64,000 nucleotides of DNA. It comes from Malachius bipustulatus (lineage: Eukaryota; Arthropoda; Insecta; Coleoptera; Melyridae). Of this stretch, positions 45,554-58,176 are shown in pieces. The notes beneath the pieces are model-generated. The model ran no database searches. It had not been told where the DNA came from and saw only the letters and a list, made by a program, of their open reading frames with translations. Each line of letters begins with the position of its first letter. Position 1 is the stretch's first letter. The translations under genes were made by a program, and so were the position numbers. The stretch covers positions 27,744,162 to 27,808,161 of the forward strand of contig OU342637.1 of the NCBI GenBank assembly GCA_910589415.1. Direction: 5' to 3'.

Positions 45554-48500
45554 GAATAGCTCACCTATAGATTTATTTTTGACCGCTTAGAAGACCACAA
45601 AATATTTATCAAATTGAATGATGTTTATTGGTTATTATTTATTATATCGATTTTCTCTTGCACCTCAATTAACCGGTGAGTAAATTATTACGGAATCGCT
45701 TTCAAGCAGGTAGATGAAGGTTCTCGTGTAGCGCATATTAAACCGGTGTTTTGTCTTCATTACATCTTATCGTGAGCCGACGACTTGCCTGCCAATAGAT
45801 CATAAGCTAAACTCTAACAAGATCTCACCAGGATCTCCTCTATATGATCTAGAACTGGATAAATCAATGAGGAATCGATTGGGGATAATACAACATGTAC
45901 AAGCTCTCCTGATTTTTAATGATCAACGTCTGATTTTAATCAATTATTACATGCGTACAAGAAGAATTTCATGTTAATGAAATTAATAAATTCTTAATAA
46001 ATTTTATACAACTCTTACAGTATTGTGAGAAATATTGCTGAGGTCTGTTTGTAAATTTTCAGAAACAAATAATTAGGCCAAAAATCTTCTGGAATTTGGA
46101 TTTTTATAGTAGTGACCAGTGACAAAAATCGATCTCAGGGGGTATAATAAAAAATGCTATAATAACAATATTATCTACCTATATTGTTTACTGGGCTTTT
46201 TAACGGTGACTTAAAGCAGCACCGTTAAATGTTGAACAGAATGCTTCAACCATATGTTTATATTCATTAATGAAACCAAATTTTAGGTAATATAAGTGAT
46301 TTGTTTATTGAGTGTTTTATTTAGTTTTTAGGGATATTCCGGGAAGTTCTGGATCAACTTTCAACATATTTTTGAATGCGGTAGCCTAAAAACAAATAAA
46401 TCTTATTAGTGTTGTAAATTTTTGTTGTAAACAGGATACCTTATTGTTTATTGGGCTTTATAATCAGGGAAAATGATCGGATCTTATTTATTTTATCAAT
46501 TTAACGGTGGTCAGTAACGCTGATTTAAAGCAGCACCGTTAAATGTTGAATAGAATTCTTCAACCACGTTAATATTCAAGAAAACTCGAAAATTGTTGAT
46601 TTCAGCAAAATTGGAGCCATTTTCAAATATAAGTGATTAGTTCTTTGGATGTTTTATTTAGTTTTTCGGGATTATTCCGGGAAGTCCTAGTACGGCTTTC
46701 AAAATATATTAATATGGTAGCCGAAAAACAAAGAAATCTTAATAGTATTGCAAATTTCGAAAATAGTACACAGCTATTGTTTACTGTGTTTTATAATCAG
46801 GGAGAACCACCTGACCTTTTTTTGCTGATTCTAACGGTGGTTAGTAACGGTGGTTCAGAGCATCACCGTTAAGTTTCGAATAAAATTCTTTAACCATGTT
46901 ATATTCAGGAAAACTCGATCAATTAGACTTTAACAAGTCTTAAAAAGCTAAAGCAATGGAACATTTTAGGGAATAATTTATATTTTATATTTACCTCTCA
47001 AGGTGGTTCGTATTTCTGGATATTAGTAAAATTTTTATTCACTAATTTTCATTTGTTAATTTCTTTATAGTAATGATTTTGTTTTCGCAAAAGGAACAAT
47101 GAGTAAGTAAAAATAATAGAATCATATTACAATATTTAAAATGTAAACTTACTTAACAGCTTAATAAGATAAAAAGAATAAAAACGAATCATGATTCTCA
47201 ATTCAGCCAGTTTTTTTAGAAAAACTCGTCATAATTAAAATCCAACAGTTCCGCTATTAATTGATTAATAAACGACGTAATAAAAACATCGATTGGAAGA
47301 TGCGATTTGTAGAAACTTAGCAGCGATTAATACATGGACTAATAAGGCAATATCTCTAGGAACTAGTCTTTCCATTGCCGCTGTTCGATGCATCCTAAGA
47401 TAAGCTAAAAAATACGCAGATAGATCGAGAATGACAACCTTTAAATGATGTCTACATTAACATTTTAACTGCTAACACGCTGATGTCTTCGCTCCAAAAA
47501 CAACTAAAACCTGACACGAAATTGCTTGTCCTAGTCCTGCTTGAATTTAAAGCAACCAGAGAGTTTGTCATTAATCATTGAAGGTTGAGCTAACTCGGGA
47601 CGAAGATCTGACACCCAAACATTGATCATGACACCTATGTTGAAAAATTGATACCAAAGAAGGTGCAAAACCTTCTCGTTCATTAGGTCATATCAGAACC
47701 GTTGCCTTGATTGTTGCCTCCACTTTCAAAAACAACTAAAAGCTCTAAATTGCTGGTCCTGGTTCTATTTGAATTTAAAGCAATCAGAACGTTTGTCATT
47801 AATCAGCGAAGGTTTGAACTAACTAGGGGAATAAAATCTGACACCCAAACATCGATCATGGCACCTGGGGTAAAACACTGAAAAACTGATACCAGAAAAG
47901 GTACAAAACATCACTTGGAGTTGCTATGGAGCTTAGATTGGTGAGCTTCTTTAAAAGAGTTGGTGTGAGTTATCTTCTAGCTCATATCACAACAGTTTCT
48001 TGTATTTAAGACGAGTTTATGTAAGATTAAGGCAGGGGTGGCCATGACTTATTTCGAATTGTGATAATTGGGCATCATTTTGATTGAGAAAATCTTTTTT
48101 CAACACAAACCTCGTCGACTGGCAAATGCTTCAGAAAAAACTTGTTCTGAATCTTCTGAAGAAGGTAGAAGGTAGAAGGAAGAAAGTAGCTTTTGAAGCA
48201 GAAACATTCTCACCCCCATCACTCCGTCCGGTTGTGCTGAACCAACAGATTTGGAGTAATTGAATGTAGACGCAGCAGAAGAACAGTTAAAGCCCGATGC
48301 TCACTTGCAGTTCTCCCAGTATTTCATCATAACAACTAATTTGCTACTTGTCTAGTCTTAATCTATCTACATAGAGGAATGCTTTCTAGGTATGTGTTAC
48401 TTTATTTATGTTATTTACGTTATTTACTCTTTACGTGTAATTGAAGATTCTATGTATTCTTATACAAACACACCGGAGGAAATATTTTCTGAGTAAGTAC

Positions 48501-51500
48501 CAGTACCAGTACCAGTACCAACCTACATAAAATCTCTATTTTTATAAGTCTACTTATAAGGCGTAAAATATTCTATAGAAACGTCTTCTTGAAGCTTAAC
48601 TTCCTGCAAGAGAGGGTGGTACGATTTTAGATTCAAACGATCTTGATGGGATTATGACAGCACTCTCTCATCGTATCTCGGGTTTTTTCAAAGTTTTGCC
48701 GAATTAGCAAACAGACAGACAAGTAAGCGAGTTAATGTCATCAAGTTCTAAGCTATGTTTAAAGCTTCAAATTTCTGGCTATTCGGGGAGTTAGTTTAAA
48801 ATTAATTTGTAGGGTTGTATGAAGACAGACAGACAGACAGACAGGGCTGGAAGCGACCTAATTTGCAGAAAAACGGAAACGCTAGAAGAAGTTGTACATG
48901 CAGGAAAGTTGTTTATTATTATATCGATAATGTAAATCCACAACGAAAATGATGTTCACAAATTAATTTATTTTTGTATTACATATTTCTTATTTCAAAG
49001 AACTTAATCCCTCAACAGGTAAATAAATATATTTCGCCATTACCGTGGATGCGAGCATTTAATTTTATTAAGCCGGCGGCCTTCGAAGACGTTTCAAAAC
49101 GTTACTCATGCATTGTTTGCTAATTCGTTACTTTGTATCTTGACCAGTTCTTAAGGCACAGAAACCTACTAATGAACCATCCTGTCAGTACCAGTACCTA
49201 CCTAATACATTAGTTTACTTAGTTTTCTTTAAAGTAAATAATTGAATAAAGATTCAAAGAATTTATCTGCAGTAGCAAAAAATACGCACCTGGTTCGTAT
49301 GAAGAAGTTAACACTCTTCATTGATTTCTAGTCACATTAATTAATACGATGTTCGTAATATAGAGGCCTTTTTCAAGAGGCTGGTCTCCCTAATTCGACA
49401 GCTTTATTAAACTGGGTATTATAGAAATATTTTGGTATAATATTTTCAAAAACTACAAAAAAAATTCAAAGAAACTCCTGTTTTGATCACTAGCTAAATC
49501 CCTTTATAATAATATAATCCAATCGTATACCCGTTAAAAGAAGGGGGGGTTTCTGGTAGTTTAAATTCAAAATAGCGATCAGTGAGCAACAGTCCGCCAT
49601 TTTGAGTTTTATGAAAATACATTCTTCTTGAATTTTTCAATTTTAAATTTTTTGCGTACAAATAACAAAAACTAAACTTGTAGGAAATTCAATTTCCTAC
49701 AACTTTGACCGTGAGAAATTCAATGAATATATTTTCAAGATGGCCGCGCTTCCGGAAATACCGGAAGTTAATATCTACTTCTTTATTTTAACCCGGTAAA
49801 CGGGGAACGACACTATAGAGACCCTACAAAATTTTTAATTATCGCAGTGTTCTATCAATTTCGTATTTTTTCTATAAATTTGGCCGGTTTTTTGTACGAT
49901 TATCTTACCAATAGATGGCAGTGCTAAGGCTAAAATCTATTTTGCTTAAAAATGCGAAAAGCAGCGAACGTAGATAAATATTTGCAAAATTATGAGAAAT
50001 TCAAGTTCCTACAAGCTTAGTTTTCGTTATTTAAAAAAAACAAAGAAGAAAGCCGAGTTATTCAAGAAAAACAAATTTTTAGGAAATTCAAAATTAAGGA
50101 TGACACCTACGCTCCTCGAATTTGTCCGCCATTTTGAATTTAGACTATCATCAGGTACCTCCACTCATAGGTATAACAAGAAAAATCGCGACAAGAATTT
50201 TCCTTATTTCAGGGCGATTATTTGGATACAATGACTGGGCATAATAATACCCCACGAAAAGGATACCAGGAATACTTCAAAATTCGGTAAATACCTACTT
50301 ATTCACAAATTTCGCATTCTGACTGCCGAAGTAAATGCGAGCTGGCAAGCTTTATACTTTCCAAACTAGTTTAAAAACATCATCAATTGAAATTCCAAAA
50401 TTTTCCTTTTAAAGGGCACGGAACTCAAAAAAGCAGTCCTCGATCTAACTCAACTACAAATAAAAGACAAACCATCAATTTTTAGATGGAATTAATAAAA
50501 ACTTAGAAAAATATTATAACCGAGCCGTTGTATGAAAACACAAAATAATAATAATAACGGGCTTGGCTCTTCGAGCTCTCCGGCAGTCTACAAATCAGAG
50601 CCTTCCAAATAATCCTTCGAAATCACAGACGGACCGTTTCGCTCTTATTATGAGCTCATCAGTGTGGTATATCGAAATAGATACATCTGGAGGATGAATT
50701 GCAGACTGCCAACACCTCGAGACCGATGGCAGTCTGCAATTCATCCTCCAGATGTATCTATTTCGATATATCACACTGATGAGCTCATAATAAGAGCGAA
50801 ACGGTCCGTCTGTGATTTCGAAGGATTATTTGGAAGGCTCTGATTTGTAGACTGCCGGAGAGCTCGAAGAGCCAAGCCCGTTATTATTATTATTAATAAA
50901 AACGTTAAGTGAAAAGTTTAAAAACAAAACCAAACGAGTTTTCCCGACAAAATACCACCATCTTCAGAGAAACAATGTTTTCCTACCGCATAGTCCATGG
51001 TTAGTTTCCGTACCCTTTGAAATTTAACACTACTCGGGTGTCTCATTACAACTTTTTAACTAGACGGCTGTATTTGGAAGACCTTGCAAAAAGTTATCCG
51101 ATTTCAAATCGATCTACACCTTCTGAATTAAAACATCTACTTAGATTACAGAGGTAGAAGCCGATGAGGGTGACATTTGAGCCTGCTCAGCGCCAGGATT
51201 CGGTGCCATCAACGACGACTTCTTCGGCTGCCACACCGCAAGATCCTGGAGGTACCTCAGAGCAAGCAATATAATGTGACTGGTATTATAATATGAACCC
51301 AATCTGTTTGCTTATAAAAACACATCACTTATACAGAATGGTTTTGATCTACTTTTGATCCAATTTTTTGAGATCTTGGAGCATGAAATAAGGAAATATA
51401 AATGTTGAGAGCTGTTTCTGTGCAGCTTTTTAAAATAATACTCCTCCCTGTATATTGCTTGCTCTAAGTGTAGGCCAGACCACCGTGACTGGTGTATTGT

Positions 51501-54500
51501 AATGATTTCATGCGAGATTTCATGTTTCCTCCTTTGCAGATTGGCATGCTTTATTACAACAGACCGTACCGACTTAATTTCCTGTAAGAATTATTATTAA
51601 ACTTCAAAAACCGCTCCCGTTGTTTGAGACTCTCATCTCATGCAACTCACGCACACACCATCCTTCTATTTCTGGGCAAGGATTAGTATTGCGTCAAATG
51701 ACACGACCTCTGATTCTGTGGACTTTAAATTATAACGTTCTTTTGCAGTGTGTGCAGAAATGTCTAGCCAAAGGTGCAGACAAACCAGGATCTTGCCCTA
51801 ACGGCCAGGCTGAGGTTTCCTCTTTCGACACGGTATGTCTGAACGCATGTAAAAGGGATTCGCAGTGTCCTGGAGTCAGTAAATGCTGCCCACATCGGTG
51901 TGGTATCACATGCAAGAAACCGCAAGGATTGAACTATGCAGAAGGTGAGTATTTTTAAATTTATCGTGAAGATTTTTCAACTCCTAACTTATCTTCACTT
52001 ATACAGACATCTGACTAATATCAAAACTAGAAAAATTACTTCTGTTTATTAGTAGGACTAATCCAGGACGGTCAATTTATATAAGTAAAAAACCTGCCTG
52101 AACGAAAAAAATCATCAAAAAGTTTTCAATCTTATCTAAAAATCTCTGGATCTCATATGAGTAACTGTATACTGCGATTCGTTCAATTTCTCGATCAAAT
52201 TTTGACATTGCTAATTGATTTTCGGCAGGCAAATGAAACTGGTTTAAATATCCGACTAATGGCCTAGTTTTTTGTAGAGCAGCTACCGACTCCCATGTGG
52301 AATTTCAATAGGACCACCGGGGCACAGCGAGTGGTTTATTAACGTCATTATGCGTTGTCCGCTGATCGGTCCCAGTTCGACAACTCTTCAAATTAAGTGC
52401 AAATATGATAATGCTACCTCGAGGATCTACTGCGGACAACCCGCACCAACGGTATCATTATCGTCATTAACTCAGATCAATTTAAATGCTAATATTTGCA
52501 TTCTGTCAATGATCGAATATTTTCTACCACTGTTCCTGTCCATTTTACCCACTATTTTGAATACCTAATTGGCATCTAATTGAATAATTATTCAATTACA
52601 AATTATGAACTGAGACTTTTCGGTAACTAAGAAATAATCTTCCATCTTATACATAACTTTAAGGATAGGATTAAATCTTTTTTAATCTCAAACCAAACAA
52701 TTAGAATGTAAAAAATATACTGATGATGATTTTTTGACGTTTGGCAACAACTACCTATCCCATGAAATAAAAATCAACTGGTTTTCGTTCCTTAAAAATT
52801 AAGTCAAACAAAATATCAACTGTTTTAAAAGCTTTGAAATGAGAACCTGGGTGCTATAAAATTAAAATAGTAACACAAGCTCATGGGCTCAACTACTGGG
52901 TAATTGCGTGACCTTGAACACTGAAAATTTTTTACTCATCGCAGGAAGCAGCGACCTAATCACACGTGATTAAAACGTCATATTTTGGTCATAATTGCTC
53001 ACTGACGTCATCAACCGATAAGTGACGTCGAAAGTACGTCGTTTAAGTACCTGATATCTCACGTAGGTACGCTCTTAAAGGCAACTAATAGGTGACATCC
53101 AAATGACGTAACTTGGCTCTAAGTAGGTAACGTGTTTTTAACGTCACATATACGTGAAAATTTGGATAAAGTTTCTTTTTAATGTTCCAAACAAGTCAAT
53201 GTGGGAAACTGAGACCAGAGCTACGATAATTCTTCGTTAATGTGGCCTCAGTGCAACGGACTTGTTCTGCCCTCCTAAGAATCCAGAAACCAGAATTATT
53301 CCATTCTTTCATGGAATGAAAAGGTATCGAATTCGTAATATTGTTATTCGCAAATGGTCTCGTCATCTTCACATCAAAAAGTACGCGTTATTCACGTCCC
53401 AAATTACGTGTTTTTTTAGGTCAGTATAACGTTTTTAATTTGGTCGTTTTTACGTCGTTTTTCGACGTGATTTTTACATGAAAAAAAAATTTATCTGTGA
53501 CATTTACCGGGAGATTCGAGGTATTTTTGAATCGGCTATGCTAACGAATGTTTTCTGCAGTTTTCCTTCGTGACTCCAGATAAATATCGGCATAGTTCCC
53601 AATAAAAAGATGGCTGCAGACGCATTACCTTTCCACGACATCCTTCCCATCCCAGTACCTATACGCACAGTTTCCCAGTTCCCCCAGGAACCCACTTGCA
53701 ATACATGCATACTGTAAGCAGAAAAAAAATTGTTCGTCATTATTATCTCATTCTCACGTCACTAAATTCGACATTCGACGTCGGAGAACACCAAAAAATG
53801 ACGTCATATTGACGTTACTCTACTTTATGGGATCTTAGGTGGGTTTAACCACCTGAACCCGTCATTAAATTTATTTGCGCAGAACCGCATGTTCAAAACC
53901 TCACAAGCCACTAAATGAGAGGGGGGCGCTACTACAATAAATAGTTGCCTATGGACGAGAAAATTCATAATCCGGTCCTGATTAGGTTTAACTTTCGTTA
54001 GCAAGCGTCCACTCGGTTCAAAATTTACTCTTCAAAAATGTACACGCTTTAAATTATTCCGCGACAGCTTTTACTCTTCAGTTGTGATGGCAGCACAGTT
54101 TGACAAGTTTTCAGACTTTTGTCTATTTATTCCTGATAATTTTCTAGGCACTCAAGAACAATTTGGAGCTGAATCGAAGCTCTGTTAACCAATCAATTTT
54201 TTTCTTGGGGGTGAGTATATTAAATCTTGAGTTTCTTCACAACTGCATCATCGTGAGCTCAAGAAGCGCAAGCTCGTTGATATTTCCTGGCAATGCTGTG
54301 AGGTTGGGTCTTTCGAGCTTTGTTGGAGGCCAAGATGCGATCGCCATCACTCAGACTTTGCTGACCAGCGCTTCAAAGAGTTCCATGGTGTTCGAGGAGA
54401 ACCATTTACGTAAATTCTGGAGTCAAGAGTTTCTTCTCCGTTCTGGGCCTCTCTTGCCTAGCACATTTCCTTCATTCTTCATTACACGGCCCAAGTATTC

Positions 54501-57314
54501 CAATTTTCGCCTCTTCACATCGAACATGAATGATCATCGTCATTCCACACTACTAGTGTATAACTTGGCACTGTTGCATCAACAGGCATAGCTTACTACT
54601 GTGTAAGGATCCAGTCATAATCCTTTTCTATTTTTTTGTTACTTATCATGCCATTGAACAAAAACCATTGGCTGAAATCAAAAAATTTGGATAAGTAACC
54701 GGTACCAATTATTTGAAGACCTTCAATATTTCCAGATTAATTAAACTTTTTTTGGTCAGCTCATCTATGACCACTGTTAGCAAAAGACCGTTCCACATGG
54801 ATATCTGTGCGGTCTCCTTGATAAACTGACAAATTAAAAAAGTCGTCGACGCTGATTCTCTGACAAAATTTTCATTTTTCTCATTGCGGTTCAGTCATTC
54901 GGTTTAAATATTTGAATTGAATATTTTGGTGAAAAATCATTAGAGAAAATAGTTTTAGCAACGCTAAGAAATAATTTTTTTAAGGAGGAATTAATAGATT
55001 GTCGTTTAAGACATAAATTACCGCTCATGCATAATAATTCAAAATATCAAAAGCAAGTAAGATTACAGCTTACTATTACCTACCTGTATATAATTTACGA
55101 AGATGATAGTCGTGAAGATCAATCTTCCAACACTTTATAGGAATATGTAAAATAGACAACATTATAAAATCATTTAACACTGCATTTTCTCAGCTAAGAT
55201 ATTAGGTATGCTATGCTTAATGATAGGACAGTAATCAATGAACAATTTCGTTTTGAAATAATTATCTCTTCCCAGGAAAGGTGTGCTGAAATATTAATTT
55301 CAGCGCAACTTATTTACTTGTTTTAATGCTAATCAGCTTATTTCAGTTGCACCTTTTTTAACAGAAATTTCAACAAACTTCGCTTGATCTAAACAAAGAC
55401 TTCGACAAAGTCAAACGATCAAGATCAACACTGTTGCAGCAAATGAGAGTGTGGCCATAAATCTACCTAACTTCTGAACAGGTCGTATTTCTTACACTTT
55501 AATGGGGGTGCTGAACTCGTAGACGCATAAGGTAAAGGCATCCTTCAAAAATAATAAGCTGTCCCCGTCCATTTCTACTTGCCTTGACCGTCTCCGCGAA
55601 TTATTTTATATTTAGTTTTATTGGCATTGTACGTGAGAACGTGACCAAACTTTGGAACCGAACTTGGTGTGTCTAATTTTTGCTCATTAATTCCCCGGAG
55701 TCGCTGCTCTTGTGAAAGTTTTTAGATCGCACACGGTTTCCTTCGAGAAGTTATGTCTACTGCTTATTGTTTTGTTTCCACAGTAAAATTATTCAATAAT
55801 TACACAACCGTCAACAATGAAACTTTTCAAGATTGATTTTCTATTATTCAATTTATTTTAAGAGCTACTAAAATTTAATAAGAATACTTGAGTCATTTTA
55901 AAATCAATTTGGCAAGGTTCATAATAAAGTGGATTTTGTTTAGTAAAGTCTAAGTTGCAAGAATTTAGATTAGAATAGTATGGCCATTAGATAAATGCCC
56001 CATTACCTAATAGAACTGAAAAAGTTCTTAACACCGTTAAGGAATATGGTAATTATCAATTTCCCCTTACTCTACTGCTTCCCATGACCCAAGAGACTTT
56101 GCTGTAGTAAGCCCTAAACATGCGTGTTCCGCAGCCATGATGGCTTATTCTGGATGAACGTAAAAACATCAGCCAAAAAGCAGAAAATCAAAATCGACAC
56201 CTCCAATATAATTATTTCTAAAAGACATAAATCACTCTTGTTCCTCGACAGGTCTTCCTTCCATTCCACAAAACATCACCATCACCGAAGGACGTCGCCG
56301 TCGCACCGTCCACGTTGAATGGGACCCAGGGACGTCATCTTCCGGAACCGGGGGAGGTGGTACAGTTCTGTATCTTCTCGAGGAGCGGCACTACTCGGGG
56401 CAGCCTTTCATCGCAAGACGAATGACAGATTGGCGTCCCTGTGCCAGGACTCCTGCTCGCAAGTACGCTTTGAAAGGGTTCGGCAAGCCGGGGAGATGGT
56501 ACCAATTCCGAGTGGCGGCGGTTAATGGGAATGGCAGTCGAGGATGGAGCGAGGCGTCCACTTTTAGTATTACTAGAAGTAAGTATTATGAATCCCAAAT
56601 CCCATTAGAGAATTATTATTTTAATTAATAACCAAGTCATTAGCTCAGTTGCGTCCACTGCTGGACATAGGCCTCCCGTGAATTTTGCCGCTCCGTTCTA
56701 TTTTGCGTAGTTTGTATCCAGTTTCCTCGGATGCGGTTAATCTCGTCAGCCCATCTGGTCGGTGGTCTTCCTCTGCTCCTGTGAGCCTCTTGTCGTGGTA
56801 TCCGCTCGATTATCTTCTTGGTCCACCGTTCGTCTGTTGTTCTAGCTATATGACCAGCCCAGTTCCACTTGATTAAATAAGAAATAGTCTGTCGACCGGT
56901 TTCAGGTATTAACACCCATCTTCAGGACAGCTGAAAGTGAGGTAGAGATAAAAGATGGTAACAAGAATCATGTCTCTGTATAGATTCCAGATTGATTTAT
57001 GAAAACTATTTTGATTAGTCTACTCATTCGTGGGTTTCATTAGTCTAATTTTTTTATGAATAAATAATTTTATAATTAATTCTTTGACGTGGTAATTTTT
57101 ATCAAAACTTACAGATCCAAAGCCTCCAAAAGCGCCCCAAAATATGACGGTAGGTCCGCTATGGGCCAACAACGGGACAATAGACACCGAATTGAAGTGG
57201 TCACCGCCAGCTTCAGATTTACCTGTGCAAAAATACAGGGTGTTTTGGAGTCGCAGACTACAAGGAGCTACAGTCTTAGATTCAGTACTGGTTCAGCAGC
57301 AAGTTGTTCCTGGG
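43908..57314 (+). CDS. Kal1: Anosmin-1 / Kal1 homologue, first four coding exons
   Basis: Secreted extracellular-matrix protein of the Kallmann syndrome family, which binds heparan sulfate and acts in FGF signalling, axon branching and epithelial shaping (family knowledge). Exons: 43908-44060 (signal peptide MSKFGVVLVCCAIFAF, then RCEASCW); 51749-51944 (WAP core with CVQKCL, VCLNAC, QCPGVSKCCPHRCG); 56252-56578 (first FN3, with RWYQFRVAAVNGNGSRGW); 57115-57314 (start of the second FN3, with DLPVQKYRVFWSRR). Junction phases 0, 1 and 1 match at each splice, and the last donor (GGG|GTGAGG) is phase 0. WAP then FN3 with the RWYQFRVAAVN block identifies anosmin. First intron 7.7 kb, second 4.3 kb. 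The remaining FN3 exons were not found and should lie beyond the window or across the next gene. Confidence 0.9.
45512..45552. repeat. CA microsatellite
   Basis: About twenty uninterrupted CA units directly after an A run. Confidence 0.97.
46150..46930. repeat. ~320-bp tandem repeat, about 2.5 copies
   Basis: The words AGCACCGTTAAATGTTGA (46219, 46535; variant near 46862), TTATTTAGTTTTT and ATTCCGGGAAGT (about 46333 and 46671) recur at 316-338 bp. No coding content. Confidence 0.85.
47493..47915. repeat. ~233-bp tandem duplication
   Basis: CAAAAACAACTAAAA, GAATTTAAAGCAA, GTTTGTCATTAATCA, and CTGACACCCAAACAT with TTGATCATG recur with an offset of about 233 bp. Copies are diverged. Confidence 0.8.
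48498..48521. repeat. GTACCA hexamer repeat
   Basis: Four GTACCA units in a row. Confidence 0.9.
48822..48844. repeat. GACA tetranucleotide microsatellite
   Basis: Five to six units of AGAC. Confidence 0.95.
49545..50155. mobile_element. Imperfect inverted-repeat element in Kal1 intron 1
   Basis: The left part (TTTAAATTCAAAATAGCG, CCGCCATTTTGA, AACAAAAACTAAACTTGTAG) reappears inverted on the right (CTACAAGCTTAGTTTTCG, CCGCCATTTTGAATTTAGAC). The interior carries AATAGATGGCAGTGCTAAGG. It is an old foldback or MITE with diverged arms of about 150-200 bp. Exact ends are unclear. Confidence 0.6.
50544..50894. repeat. Near-perfect 168-bp-arm hairpin, 15-nt loop
   Basis: Left arm 50544-50711 and right arm 50727-50894 are reverse complements with only one mismatch that I can find (a G opposite T, which would still wobble-pair in RNA). 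The loop is ACACCTCGAGACCGA. The outer ends run into AATAAT/ATTATT. If transcribed, as it would be in the Kal1 primary transcript, it would form a very long dsRNA stem of the kind processed to hairpin siRNAs. It could equally be a fresh inverted duplication or a palindromic MITE. Confidence 0.93.
52960..53830. other. Cluster of ACGT/ACGTCA words
   Basis: About eighteen ACGT cores in about 870 bp of AT-rich DNA, many as TGACGTCA, CGACGT or ACGTCAC, in two groups (52960-53160 and 53385-53830). Perfect TGACGTCA octamers resemble CREB/ATF sites. It may be an enhancer-like cluster in a Kal1 intron, or the repeated-motif interior of an unrecognised transposon. Confidence 0.5.
54240..54600 (-). pseudogene. 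LINE C-terminal remnant
   Basis: The - strand gives broken text equivalent to the common LINE tail: KRGPERRRNS, LQNLRKWFSSNTMELFEAL, VSKV. It is interrupted by stops. The + strand ORF over the same bases (54163-54591) is its antisense shadow. Confidence 0.65.
56626..56920 (-). pseudogene. LINE 3'-end remnant between Kal1 FN3 exons
   Basis: The - strand ORF (56915-56640) reads KWNWAGHIARTTDERWTKKI, then RSRGRPPTRWADEINRI and REAYVQQWTQ. This is the C-terminal signature of a widespread insect LINE. It is still open for about 90 codons, so it is a young 5'-truncated insertion in intron 3 (56579-57114). Confidence 0.85.
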
Positions 57315-58176
57315 GTGAGGATACTTTTTTTATATTTTTTTTTGTTTTTTTTTTTTGTTTTTTGGGCCTCTGAATTTGTGAATTTGAAGTTTGCAGGCAA
57401 ACATTTGGCCCCGAACTTTCGACATATTGACACTTTTTCAGTGTTTGGCCTCAGATCTCAGAAAAGAAGCTTTTTTGGACAAGCCGATGGAGACAATTTT
57501 TTCTATTTCTCATGTGAAACGGTTTTTTTAAGGTACAAATTTAAAAAAAAAAATCAAAAAACATTGAAAAATCTACCGTTTTGTATCTGTTGGTCTTTGA
57601 AAACGAGAAAAACGTATATTCTTCCTGAAACAGGAAAAGGGAAACATTTCTCCAACCTCCATGCATACTCTCCTGTGCGCACACTTTGCGAAATAAAACC
57701 ATCAAAGAGTACATCAAGAGTACATCAAAGTACGCATCATGTTTATTCCCTCATGAGTACCTATAGGTACTTAATAGTATAAACTTATAGGTATCACAAT
57801 TTGGGCAAAAAGTACAAAAAAAAACAAAATTACGGGCCAAATTTTTGCCTGAAAAATTAGTGTTGCTCAAAAAAACCTGCAGGCTGAGAAAATCAAAACT
57901 ATAGCTATACTTTTCTCTGAGAATTCTCATTATTTTTCGTAACTCAAGGACGCGGAATATCTGGGAATAATTATATCTTGCAGGGAACATCTAAGTAGGG
58001 AATATTATAAATAGTTAGGTAGGTACTTATAAAAAATCTGATGAGTTCAGCTTAGACTAGGAAGCAATAGTTTTAAGTCTTCTATAATTGATCTCATTTT
58101 TTATATAATAAGAATACTAATATTACAAATAAGCCTCTAATTATTTAATATTACATTTAAAACAATAACAAGTCAC
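57315..58176. other. Gap between Kal1 exon 4 and the Torso-ligand gene
   Basis: T-rich stretches follow the Kal1 donor. No further FN3 exon was recognised on the + strand. Both genes point towards each other here, unless Kal1 continues past the - strand gene. Confidence 0.5.

Larger units (their letters stand above)
44061..51748. other. Kal1 intron 1
   Basis: 7.7 kb with no recognised coding exon. It holds simple repeats, two tandem duplications, one TIR element and one long hairpin, listed separately. A short open stretch near 51147-51274 ending at TAA (Thr/Ser-rich) has no recognised family. Confidence 0.6.
51945..56251. other. Kal1 intron 2
   Basis: 4.3 kb without a recognised Kal1 exon. 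It holds an ACGT-rich stretch (52960-53830) and a LINE remnant (54240-54600), listed separately; the rest shows nothing recognisable. Confidence 0.6.

Noticed and set aside
54163..54591. 142-codon + strand ORF starting MELNRSS
   Set aside because: The opposite strand reads as a LINE C-terminal block with stops, so this is its antisense shadow.
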